Of a stretch of 46,189 bases of DNA, positions 38,986 to 46,189 are shown piece by piece. The DNA lies in assembly GCA_030445865.1 (NCBI GenBank), contig JASUSV010000010.1:1-46189 (forward strand), given 5' to 3'. How positions within the stretch are numbered: the stretch's first letter is position 1; the number at the start of each line of letters is the position of its first letter. The stretch comes from Clostridia bacterium (lineage in GTDB: Bacteria > Bacillota > DSM-521 > Neomoorellales > Neomoorellaceae). The notes under the pieces are model-generated. The model was not told the origin of the DNA. It searched no databases and was given only the letters and a program-made list of their open reading frames with translations. The position numbers were made by a program, and so were the translations under genes.

Positions 38986-41900
38986 GTGGAGTATATCCCT
39001 CAGGATTATCCGGACCGGATCAGGCGGCTGCGGGCCAAATTGGGCTTGAGCCAGAAGCGCCTCGCGGAACTTCTGGGCGTCTCCTTTGCGTCCGTCAACC
39101 GGTGGGAGAACGGGCAGACACGCCCCAACCGCCTGGCGTGGGGTCAGATCTTACGCCTTGAAATAGATGGTCTCGAGGGGTTACTTAAACCGCCGCTCAC
39201 CGGCAACAGCAGTCAGTTAGCCGGCGCACTATTTGCGGCCGAAGACAAAGCGGCCTACCGGCTGTCCGACGAGCCGCCGGAGCCGCATGAGCCGGACAAG
39301 GTCGATTTCACCGCCCCGCCGGAGATCGTCCGCCTGGCCGTCGAAGCCGAGCGTTTAACTTACGGCCACCTTTTCAGCCCGGCCTTTGCCACCGAAACCT
39401 CACTGATTGACCCGTTGCCACACCAGCGCATCGCCGTGTATGACCATATGCTTCCCCAGCCTAGGCTGCGGTTTTTGCTGGCCGATGATGCCGGTGCCGG
39501 CAAGACCATTATGACCGGTCTCTATATCCGCGAGATGCTCACCCGGCGGCTGATCCGGCGTGTCCTAATCGTACCGCCTGCAGGCCTGGTTGGGAACTGG
39601 CAAAGGGAAATGCGAACACTCTTCAGCCTTCCGTTTAAAATAGTGACCGGCGCGGATGCGCGCGTTGGCAACCCCTTCACCGGGCCGGAAAGCGACCTGG
39701 TTATCGTCAGCGTGGACACGCTCTGTAGCACGCAAACCTTTGCCCGTCTCCGCGAGTCCGGCGTGGAGCCCTACGATCTGGTTGTTTTCGATGAGGCGCA
39801 TAAGCTGGCGGCCGACCGCAATCCCGACTTCACCGTCCGGAAGACCGACCGCTACCGCCTGGCCGAAGCGATCGCGGGAGCCTCGGACGACCCCGACTGG
39901 GTGCTACCCTGGCGGTGCCACCACCTGCTCCTCCTCACCGCCACGCCCCATATGGGCAAAGACTTCCCCTACTTCTGCCTGTGGCGGCTGCTGGAACCGG
40001 AGATACTCTCCACTATAGACGCCTTCAACGCCTATCCGGCGGAGGCGCGGCGGCGCCATTTCCTCCGGCGAACCAAAGAAGAAATGGTGCGGTTTGACGG
40101 CACGCCGATTTATCCGAAAAGGGAATCCCGCACGTTGAGCTATGACCTGGGACCTGCCGAGCAGCGGCTCTACGACGAGACTACCAGTTACATCCGGACC
40201 TATTATAATCGCGCCCGGATTCTCAACCGTTCGGCCGCCCGCCTGGCCATGAGCATCTTCCAGCGCCGGCTGGCGAGTTCCACGTGGGCTCTGTTGCGGT
40301 CTCTCGAGCGGCGGCTGGAAAAATTGGACGGGCTGATCGAGGATATTAGGAGCGGCCGGCTTACGGAGGAACAGCTTACCGCCTACCAGCGGAAGGTAGA
40401 CAAAACGGTCGATATTTTTGACCGGATGACCGCCGACGAAGAGGAGCCGCAGGAGGGCCACGAGCAAAACGAGGTGGTTGAGGACCAGGCCCTAAAAGGG
40501 GTGGTCGCCACTTCCCTATCCGAGCTTCAAGCTGAGCGGATGCAGGTTGAGGACCTGCTTGGCCTGGCGCGGCGGGTGTTTGCGTCCGGCGAGGAGGCGA
40601 AGTTCGAAAAACTGCGCGAGGTGGTGCAGGACGAGCGTTTCAAGGACGAAAAGATCCTGATTTTCACCGAGCACCGGGATACTCTCGATTTCCTGATCCG
40701 GCGCCTGGAAGGCCTGGGCTATACGGGAAGGGTTGCCGCTATCCACGGCGGCATGGACTACCAGGAACGCGAGGCGCAGGTGGCCTTCTTCAAGCGGCCG
40801 GCTAGGGAAGGCGGCGCGAACCTGATGGTCGCCACCGATGCTGCCGGGGAGGGGATTAACCTCCAGTTCTGCTGGTTGATGGTGAATTACGACATTCCCT
40901 GGAACCCGGCGCGACTTGAGCAGCGGATGGGACGCGTCCACCGCTACAAGCAGATGCACGACCCGGTGCTGATCTTCAACCTGGTGGCGGGGAAAACCCG
41001 GGAGGGCAAGGTGCTTAAAACGCTGCTCGAGAAATTAGAGCAGATCCGTCGCGAACTCGGGTCGGATAAGGTTTTCGACGTTATCGGAATGCAATTCGAA
41101 GGAGTTTCGCTAAAAGAGTTAATTCTGCAGGCGGTGGTGGACGAGCAGAGCGATGAGGCCGTCCGGCAGGTTGAGGGTCGCCTTACGCCGGAACAGGTCA
41201 AGGCGCGGCTGGCGCAGCGGGAAAAGCTTCTCGGTGCCGGCGGGGATATTGCCCTTCAGTTACCTGAACAACGGGCCAAATTGGAGCGCGAAACGTTTCG
41301 GCGGCTGCTGCCGGGATATGTCCGCCGCTTTATCGAGAAATCGGCACCGCTTTTAGATATCGGCATTGACGGCGATCTGGAGGGCTATTTCTCCTTCAGG
41401 CCCCTCCGACCGGGGGCGCTTGACCCCTTATGGCCCGTCCTGGAAAGTTACGACCCCGCAAGGTGGGAGCGGTTGACCGTTTATAAGCCGCCCGAGGGCG
41501 AGCAGGCGGTCTTCCTGCACCCTGGTGAACCGCTCTTTGACCGTTACTGTTCGCTGGTGCGCGGCCGGTTCGCGGCTCCGGCGCGAAAGGGCGGCGTTTT
41601 TGTTGATCCTTATGCGGAGCGCCCCTACCTTTTCCACGTGGTACTGGTCAGGATTATGCGGCGGGCTGATCCGGCGCTGCCCGAGGTTTTTGGCCGGGAA
41701 GAACTGGTGGAGTCGCGTTTGGTGGCGTTGCGGCAGGACGAGACCGGGAAAATCGAGGAGTGCGCGGTGGAGCACCTTATGTTATTGCGCGGCGCGCCAA
41801 CAATCCCCGCGGCGGCTATCCCTCTTGTTTCCACGATCGCCGCTGCCTGCGAGCAGGCGAAAAACTTTGTTGTGGAGCGGATTGCCGAACCACTTGCCGC

Positions 41901-42606
41901 GGCCCGCAGGCAGGCACTGCTCAATACCCTGGCCGGGCGGGAGGAGTTTATCCTCCGGGGTTACGCTTACCAGGAAGCAGAACTCGCCTTGAAACGGACC
42001 CGCCTTTCCGAGCGGGCCAACGCGGGCGATGCGGCGGCCCAGGGTGAACTGACGAAGGTTAAGAAGCAGCAGCGGGAACTCGCCGACCGGATCGAGCGAT
42101 CTCTGGCGGTGCTGCGGCGGGAGCCGGAACTGATCGTTCCGGGCGAGGTCCACTTTTTGGCGCACGCTTTAGTGGTGCCCTCTTATGATCCGGAAGACAG
42201 GGCGCGTTACGACCGGGAGATCGAACGGATCGCCGTCCGGGTGGCCTGGGGCTACGAGGAGAGCCGCGGCTGTACCGTCCGGGATGTTTCCGCCCCGGAA
42301 CTTGCCATACGTGCCGGCCTGGAGGCCTACCCCGGTTTCGATCTTTTGTCGCGCCACCCCGGTGGCGAGGAGCGCGCCATCGAGGTCAAGGGTCGGGCCG
42401 GCATCGGCGACATAGAACTTTCGGAGAACGAATGGGCCAGGGCCTGCAACCTGCGAGACCGCTACTGGCTCTATGTCGTCTACGACTGCGCCGGCGCCCA
42501 CCCGCGCCTTTTGCGCATCCAGGACCCTTTCGGGAAACTGCTGGCGCGGCGTAAAGGCGGCGTGGTGATAGGGGAACAGGAGGTCTTCGCAGCAGCGGAA
42601 GAATAG
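38986..42606 (+). CDS. XRE-SNF2 helicase-DUF3883 defence protein (DrmD-like?)
   Basis: A 1206-residue protein. Residues ~8-60 are an XRE-type HTH (LSQKRLAELLGVSFASVNRW). A SNF2/RapA-like SF2 motor follows: Walker A DDAGAGKT (167-174), DEAH (269-272), LTATPHMGKD, and the second RecA lobe with IFTEHRDTLDFLIRRL, TDAAGEGINLQF and QRMGRVHR (646-653). The C-terminus carries a DUF3883-type domain with Asp1119 in GFDLLS and IEVKG (Glu1133, Lys1135), a D...ExK layout. GTG 38986 follows AATGGAGGAC. SNF2-DUF3883 helicases occur in DISARM class 1 (DrmD) and related defence loci. The HTH suggests sequence-specific DNA binding or autoregulation. The partner is the DUF1156 methyltransferase. Confidence 0.85.
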   Translation: MEYIPQDYPDRIRRLRAKLGLSQKRLAELLGVSFASVNRWENGQTRPNRLAWGQILRLEIDGLEGLLKPPLTGNSSQLAGALFAAEDKAAYRLSDEPPEPHEPDKVDFTAPPEIVRLAVEAERLTYGHLFSPAFATETSLIDPLPHQRIAVYDHMLPQPRLRFLLADDAGAGKTIMTGLYIREMLTRRLIRRVLIVPPAGLVGNWQREMRTLFSLPFKIVTGADARVGNPFTGPESDLVIVSVDTLCSTQTFARLRESGVEPYDLVVFDEAHKLAADRNPDFTVRKTDRYRLAEAIAGASDDPDWVLPWRCHHLLLLTATPHMGKDFPYFCLWRLLEPEILSTIDAFNAYPAEARRRHFLRRTKEEMVRFDGTPIYPKRESRTLSYDLGPAEQRLYDETTSYIRTYYNRARILNRSAARLAMSIFQRRLASSTWALLRSLERRLEKLDGLIEDIRSGRLTEEQLTAYQRKVDKTVDIFDRMTADEEEPQEGHEQNEVVEDQALKGVVATSLSELQAERMQVEDLLGLARRVFASGEEAKFEKLREVVQDERFKDEKILIFTEHRDTLDFLIRRLEGLGYTGRVAAIHGGMDYQEREAQVAFFKRPAREGGANLMVATDAAGEGINLQFCWLMVNYDIPWNPARLEQRMGRVHRYKQMHDPVLIFNLVAGKTREGKVLKTLLEKLEQIRRELGSDKVFDVIGMQFEGVSLKELILQAVVDEQSDEAVRQVEGRLTPEQVKARLAQREKLLGAGGDIALQLPEQRAKLERETFRRLLPGYVRRFIEKSAPLLDIGIDGDLEGYFSFRPLRPGALDPLWPVLESYDPARWERLTVYKPPEGEQAVFLHPGEPLFDRYCSLVRGRFAAPARKGGVFVDPYAERPYLFHVVLVRIMRRADPALPEVFGREELVESRLVALRQDETGKIEECAVEHLMLLRGAPTIPAAAIPLVSTIAAACEQAKNFVVERIAEPLAAARRQALLNTLAGREEFILRGYAYQEAELALKRTRLSERANAGDAAAQGELTKVKKQQRELADRIERSLAVLRREPELIVPGEVHFLAHALVVPSYDPEDRARYDREIERIAVRVAWGYEESRGCTVRDVSAPELAIRAGLEAYPGFDLLSRHPGGEERAIEVKGRAGIGDIELSENEWARACNLRDRYWLYVVYDCAGAHPRLLRIQDPFGKLLARRKGGVVIGEQEVFAAAEE

Positions 42607-42614
42607 ATTTGTCT

Positions 42615-42667
42615 GGAGGGATGTGACGTGGCTGAAGGGAATGAAAAGCGAGGATTCGAAATCCTCG
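42615..42667 (+). pseudogene. tRNA-Ser(CGA)-like 5' fragment
   Basis: The sequence GGAGGGATG, then GTGGCTGAAGGGA, then a stem-loop CGAGGA-TTCGAAA-TCCTCG resembles the acceptor 5' strand, D-arm and anticodon arm of a serine tRNA (anticodon CGA in a 7-nt loop at 42655-42661). The D-stem 5' side is altered, about 8 extra bases precede the anticodon stem, and no T-arm or 3' acceptor strand follows, so it would be a truncated pseudo-tRNA. An alternative reading is a 20-codon ORF (GTG 42628 to TAG 42690) with GGAGGG upstream. It lies just after the helicase stop. Confidence 0.4.
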
Positions 42668-42781
42668 GGCACACGAACACAGATACTTAGATGAGCCATT
42701 TGTTGCCTTAGAAATGCTAGTATGGGCTAATCATTTAATACGGATAGTGAAAATGTCCAAGCGAACACGGAGGAAGTAATC

Positions 42782-45700
42782 GTGCGTAATAATAATGATT
42801 ATCCCCGTCTTATCGAGCACGCCTTCCCGCTGAAGCAGGCTTCGCTAGATTCGGTGCACGAGAAGAACGTGCGGCACGGGCACATCTCCACGTTGCACAT
42901 CTGGCCGGCGCGGCGGCCACTGGCGGCCTGCCGGGCGGCGCTGATCGCCACGCTGCTACCCGACCCCGGCACGCCGGAGGAGCGCCGGCGTATTCTTGAG
43001 AAGCTGGCGGGCCGGGTGGTGCGAAAGGTGGAGAAGAAGAAGCTGCCCGGTGGCAGAGTCATCGAGCGCATCCGGGAAGAAACAAAAGGCGGCATCCTGC
43101 ACTGGGGCCGGGAGAACGGCCCGGCGCTGGAATGGTTCCGCGAAGAGATCAAAAAGGCTTACGGCGGCCGGGCGCCCAGAGTGCTGGACCCCTTCGCCGG
43201 CGGCGGGTCAATACTGCTGGAGGCGATGCGGCTCGGCTGCGAAGTGACCGCCATCGATATCAACCCGGTAGCCTGGTTCATCCTCAAGTGCACCCTGGAA
43301 TACCCGCAGAAGCTGGCCGGGCAGAAAAGGCCGCTGCCGGAGTTTATTTTGGCCGACGAGGACTTTATGGAAGCCTTTTACAAGGTCCATCCGGGAATTG
43401 TTGGCCGGGGGCGGCCGCAGAAGGGACAACTTGATTTGGAACAACTTGATTTGGAAAGTTTACTTAGTCAGCCAGAAACCGGAGAGCTGCCGGTGCCGGA
43501 AGCGGATCTCTCCTGGCACGTGCGCGCCTGGGGGAGATGGGTGCTGACGCGGGCCCGCCAGGAATTAGCGCGTTACTACCCGGCCTACGCTGACTTCGAG
43601 CCGCTAAAACCGGACGGGCTTCCGTTTGAGCTGCGCGAACCCAGGCTGGTGCCGCTTAAAGAGGACGGTTCGCTCGACCTTGAAGCCTTGAATGCGGAAT
43701 TTACGGAGGAATATCTCCGGGACCCGCGCAACCCCCGGTGGGTGGCTAAGCCCACGGTGGCCTACCTCTGGGCGCGGACGGTGCAGTGTAAGAACTGCCG
43801 GGCGACGGTGCCGCTTCTGAAAACCCGCTGGCTCTGCAAGAAGGACAAGAAGCGCGTGGTGCTGACGATGGAGCCGAACCCGGATAAAACCGGCGTGGTC
43901 TTCGGCATCCAGAATGATGTGCCCGTGGCCGGCGGCAACGCGGCGCAAAGGCGTGAGCACGACCGGAAGGTCGGGGCCGGTACCATGTCCCGCTCCGGGG
44001 CGACCTGCCCCTGCTGCGGGACGATTATGACGATGGAGGATATACGCCTCGAAGGACGGGCGGGCCGGTTAGGGGCGGTGATGACCGCCGTCGTGGTGGA
44101 CGGGCCGAACGGTAAGGAGTACCGCCTGCCGACGGCGGAGGAGGTCCGCCTGGCGCAGGAAGCGGAGAAGGAACTCGACCGGGTTTTTGCGGAGATTCCG
44201 TTCGGGCTGCCGGAGGAGCCGACACCCAAAGGTGGAAGCGGCGCAAGCAGGGCCTTTTCCGTTGACGGCTACGGTTTCGACAAATGGTTCAAGCTCTTCA
44301 CTCCCCGCCAGCTCCTGGCCCTGGGCACCTTCGTAAAACACACCCGCGCCGCCCGCGACGCCATGCGGGAGGCGGGCTACCCGCCCGAGTGGGTGGAAGC
44401 GGTGGGGGCGTATTTGGCGCAGGCGTTAGATTTTGTGGCGAACCGTAATAGTGTGGTGTGTTCATGGACACTTACGAGAGAAACAACCCGCGGCACCTTT
44501 GCGAGATTTGCTCTGCCAATTGTGTGGGATTTTGCCGAAGCAAACCCGTCTGAAGAAGCTTCCGGAGGTTATCCAGGGGCGATTGAGTGGGTATGTCGTT
44601 ATATAGACCATGTATTGGTTTTTGGACAAGAAAGTCAATTTACGAGGGCCTTCCAGAAGACAGCTACAGAAGAATTGGGTAGTTTCTTAGACGTTATAGT
44701 CACCGACCCCCCTTACTACGACGCCATCCCCTACTCCGACCTGATGGACTTTTTCTATGTCTGGCTGCGGCGGACGCTGTACGGTCTTTCCCCAGAGATA
44801 GACGAGGTCTTCCGGGAACCGCTGTCTCCGAAGTGGGACCATGAAAAGAACGACGGGGAGTTGATCGACGACGCCAGCCGCTTCGGCGGCGACAGGCAGA
44901 AATCCAAGGCGGCCTACGAGGAGGGGATGTTCCGCGCCTTCCAGGCCTGCTACCGGGCGCTGAAGCCCGAAGGGCGGATGGTGATCGTCTTCGCCCACAA
45001 GCACCCGGACGCCTGGGAGACCCTGGTTTCGGCCATCATCCGGGCCGGGTTTGTGGTGGTCGCGAGCTGGCCCATTCAGACAGAGATGGGCAACCGCACC
45101 CGCGCCCTTTCTTCGGCGGCGCTTGCCTCCTCCGTATGGCTCGTCTGCAAAAAGCGACCGGAAACCGCCCGGCCCGGCTGGGACAACCGGGTGCTGGAGG
45201 AGATGCGGGATAAAATCTATGCCCGGCTGCGGGAGTTCTGGGACGCCGGCATCCGGGGGCCGGACTTCGTCTGGGCGGCCACCGGCCCGGCGCTGGAGGC
45301 TTACAGCAAACATCCGGTCGTCAAGAAGGCGAACGAGCCTGGGCAGGTCATGACTGTTTCCGAGTTCCTGCGGGCCGTCCGTCGGCTGGTGGTGGACTTC
45401 GTTGTCGGCCGGGTGCTCTCCCATAACGGCGGCGCGGAAGGCGCGAGCGGTTTAGACGACGTAACTACTTACTACCTTTTGCACCGCCACGACTTCGGCT
45501 TTGAGGACGTTCCGGCCGGAGCCTGCATCCTCTACGCCGTCTCCTGCGGCCTCTCGGACCGCGAACTCGTCGACCAGTACGACCTTCTGGTCCGCACCGG
45601 CGGTCAGGAGCAAGACGAAGAGGAGGAAGAAGCCGGGATCGAGGCGGGGGACGAAATCAAGGAAGGCACCGGCAGCAAGGTCCGGCTCAAACCCTGGCAG

Positions 45701-45988
45701 CAGCGCAGGCGCAAGACGCTGGGCCTGGACGCCGAGGGTCGTCCTGCGCCTCTCATCGACCAAGTGCACCGCCTCATGCACCTGTGGAAAGCAGGCGACG
45801 TGGTGAAGGTGGACGAATACCTAGACGCCCGCGGTCTTCGCCGCCACCGCCTCTTCCACCAGCTCCTCCAGGCCTTAATCGAGCTCGCCCCGCCCGGCAG
45901 TGACGAGCGCTCCCTCCTGGAGAGCATCAGTAATCACCTCGCCGCGCGGGGCACCGCACCGGGAGAACAACTGGAACTTTTCGTTTAA
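42782..45988 (+). CDS. DUF1156-type DNA methyltransferase (N6-adenine / N4-cytosine class)
   Basis: This 1068-residue protein opens with a DUF1156 domain (about residues 8-70: PRLIEHAFPLKQASLDSVHE, LHIWPARRPLAACRAAL). SAM motif I is DPFAGGGS (136-143), with AIDINPVAWFILK after it. A zinc ribbon has Cys336, Cys339, Cys352 and a CPCC pair at 409-412. The catalytic motif is DPPY (642-645). A large C-terminal region (about 800-1068) includes an acidic stretch. DPPY-type enzymes methylate exocyclic amino groups of A or C. COG1743-like proteins of this kind are typical of defence islands. GTG 42782 follows ACGGAGGAAG. It lies 175 bp after the helicase gene. Confidence 0.9.
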   Translation: MRNNNDYPRLIEHAFPLKQASLDSVHEKNVRHGHISTLHIWPARRPLAACRAALIATLLPDPGTPEERRRILEKLAGRVVRKVEKKKLPGGRVIERIREETKGGILHWGRENGPALEWFREEIKKAYGGRAPRVLDPFAGGGSILLEAMRLGCEVTAIDINPVAWFILKCTLEYPQKLAGQKRPLPEFILADEDFMEAFYKVHPGIVGRGRPQKGQLDLEQLDLESLLSQPETGELPVPEADLSWHVRAWGRWVLTRARQELARYYPAYADFEPLKPDGLPFELREPRLVPLKEDGSLDLEALNAEFTEEYLRDPRNPRWVAKPTVAYLWARTVQCKNCRATVPLLKTRWLCKKDKKRVVLTMEPNPDKTGVVFGIQNDVPVAGGNAAQRREHDRKVGAGTMSRSGATCPCCGTIMTMEDIRLEGRAGRLGAVMTAVVVDGPNGKEYRLPTAEEVRLAQEAEKELDRVFAEIPFGLPEEPTPKGGSGASRAFSVDGYGFDKWFKLFTPRQLLALGTFVKHTRAARDAMREAGYPPEWVEAVGAYLAQALDFVANRNSVVCSWTLTRETTRGTFARFALPIVWDFAEANPSEEASGGYPGAIEWVCRYIDHVLVFGQESQFTRAFQKTATEELGSFLDVIVTDPPYYDAIPYSDLMDFFYVWLRRTLYGLSPEIDEVFREPLSPKWDHEKNDGELIDDASRFGGDRQKSKAAYEEGMFRAFQACYRALKPEGRMVIVFAHKHPDAWETLVSAIIRAGFVVVASWPIQTEMGNRTRALSSAALASSVWLVCKKRPETARPGWDNRVLEEMRDKIYARLREFWDAGIRGPDFVWAATGPALEAYSKHPVVKKANEPGQVMTVSEFLRAVRRLVVDFVVGRVLSHNGGAEGASGLDDVTTYYLLHRHDFGFEDVPAGACILYAVSCGLSDRELVDQYDLLVRTGGQEQDEEEEEAGIEAGDEIKEGTGSKVRLKPWQQRRRKTLGLDAEGRPAPLIDQVHRLMHLWKAGDVVKVDEYLDARGLRRHRLFHQLLQALIELAPPGSDERSLLESISNHLAARGTAPGEQLELFV
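43426..43455 (+). repeat. 15-bp exact tandem duplication inside the methyltransferase gene
   Basis: ACAACTTGATTTGGA occurs twice back to back (43426-43440 and 43441-43455), in frame, so the protein contains QLDLEQLDLE near residue 216. The exactness at DNA level suggests a recent in-frame slippage event or a variable spot. Confidence 0.9.
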
Positions 45989-46077
45989 AGACGGTTGCCG
46001 GTATAATCGAAAAGGGCAGGAGTTAGAAACAGTTCTTTGCGTGGTAACGACTAATTAACAAATCTGTTGCAAAATAG

Positions 46078-46109
46078 CACCATTTGGTAGAAACTGATAC
46101 CAGGTGGTG
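46078..46109. repeat. Imperfect inverted repeat upstream of the IS607-like gene
   Basis: CACCATTTGGTA (46078-46089) and TACCAGGTGGTG (46098-46109) form a 12-bp stem with two G-T pairs and an 8-nt loop, ending 5 bp before the recombinase GTG and including its GGTGG ribosome binding site. It could be an operator or end-proximal recombinase site of the element, or an RNA hairpin that limits recombinase translation. Confidence 0.6.
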
Positions 46110-46114
46110 TTATC

Positions 46115-46189
46115 GTGAAACTCTATAACATCAGAGAATTCGCTGAAAAGCTTGGAGTGAGCATATCCACACTGCGCGCCTGGGACCGG
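46115..46189 (+). CDS. tnpA: IS607-like serine recombinase TnpA (N-terminal part; runs off the window)
   Basis: The 25 codons available begin MKLYNIREFAEKLGVS and end LRAWDR, a MerR-type winged-helix start characteristic of IS607-family transposases, in which this DNA-binding domain precedes a serine-resolvase catalytic domain. GTG at 46115 follows AGGTGGTG. A TnpB/IscB-type partner would be expected downstream but is outside the window. A plain MerR-family regulator cannot be excluded from 25 residues. Confidence 0.65.
   Translation, partial: MKLYNIREFAEKLGVSISTLRAWDR

Noticed and set aside
39904-40467. 187-codon minus-strand ORF inside the helicase gene
   Set aside because: Shadow of the SNF2 coding sequence; no recognisable domain.
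44687-45424. Long 245-codon ORF on the minus strand inside the methyltransferase gene
   Set aside because: It is antisense to a gene with clear DPPY and other motifs. The composition is Arg/Gly/Pro-rich as expected for a shadow frame of GC-rich coding DNA, and no ribosome binding site or family similarity is seen.
45989-46077. Promoter of the IS607-like gene at TATAAT 46002-46007
   Set aside because: The -10 is perfect but no acceptable -35 lies 16-18 bp upstream, and it is over 100 bp from the start codon.
1-46189. CRISPR arrays, intact tRNA or rRNA genes
   Set aside because: I saw no regularly spaced direct repeats and no complete cloverleaf or rRNA sequence; only the tRNA-Ser-like fragment at 42615 was found.

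Overview
The window looks like a chromosomal segment of a Gram-positive, spore-forming, probably thermophilic anaerobe of the class Clostridia (Moorella-like or a relative). The evidence is the gene order rplU-prp-rpmA-spo0B-obg-proBA-nadD-yqeK-rsfS-leuS, followed further on by comEA, comEC, holA and rpsT. Supporting signs are an L27 with a cleavable N-terminal extension next to its Prp protease, a Spo0B-type protein, frequent TTG/GTG starts, strong AGGAGG-type ribosome binding sites and several 2-hydroxyacyl-CoA-dehydratase-like genes. The assignment is inferred from gene content, not from a database search.

Layout. (1) 1-9.9 kb: housekeeping genes, all on +. They cover ribosome proteins and maturation (L21, Prp, L27, Obg, RsfS), proline synthesis (ProB, ProA), NAD synthesis (NadD), Ap4A hydrolysis (YqeK) and leucyl-tRNA synthetase. 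(2) 9.9-17.5 kb: an eleven-gene operon for an Mrp/Mbh-type multisubunit cation/proton antiporter with three large antiporter-like subunits. It has its own promoter and a foldable leader, and runs into comEA. (3) 17.5-37.9 kb: comEA, a YeiH-type exporter with a convergent LysR regulator, uppP, two fused (tandem-domain) dehydratase-related proteins each followed by a BcrAD/BadFG-type ATPase, a Nudix hydrolase, a PHP (EndoQ-like)-UvrD helicase fusion, YjbQ, CorA behind an M-box Mg2+ riboswitch, ComEC, HolA and S20. (4) 38-46.2 kb: an accessory defence-type region. It holds a VapBC-like toxin-antitoxin pair, a divergently transcribed XRE-SNF2 helicase-DUF3883 protein, a DUF1156 DNA methyltransferase, a tRNA-Ser-like fragment between these two, and the start of an IS607-like serine recombinase at the window edge.

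The most promising candidate for a poorly described system is the two-gene unit at 38.99-45.99 kb. One protein combines a DNA-binding domain, a SNF2 motor and a C-terminal domain with a D...ExK pattern. Its partner is a large zinc-ribbon DNA methyltransferase. It resembles the helicase/methylase half of DISARM class 1 or the DUF1156-based defence loci, but no drmABC-like genes are visible in this window. Other points of interest are a ~36-bp element repeated upstream of the rplU and uppP promoters, the two parallel tandem dehydratase/activator modules, the structured leader of the antiporter operon, and a compositional mosaic tract inside the methyltransferase gene.
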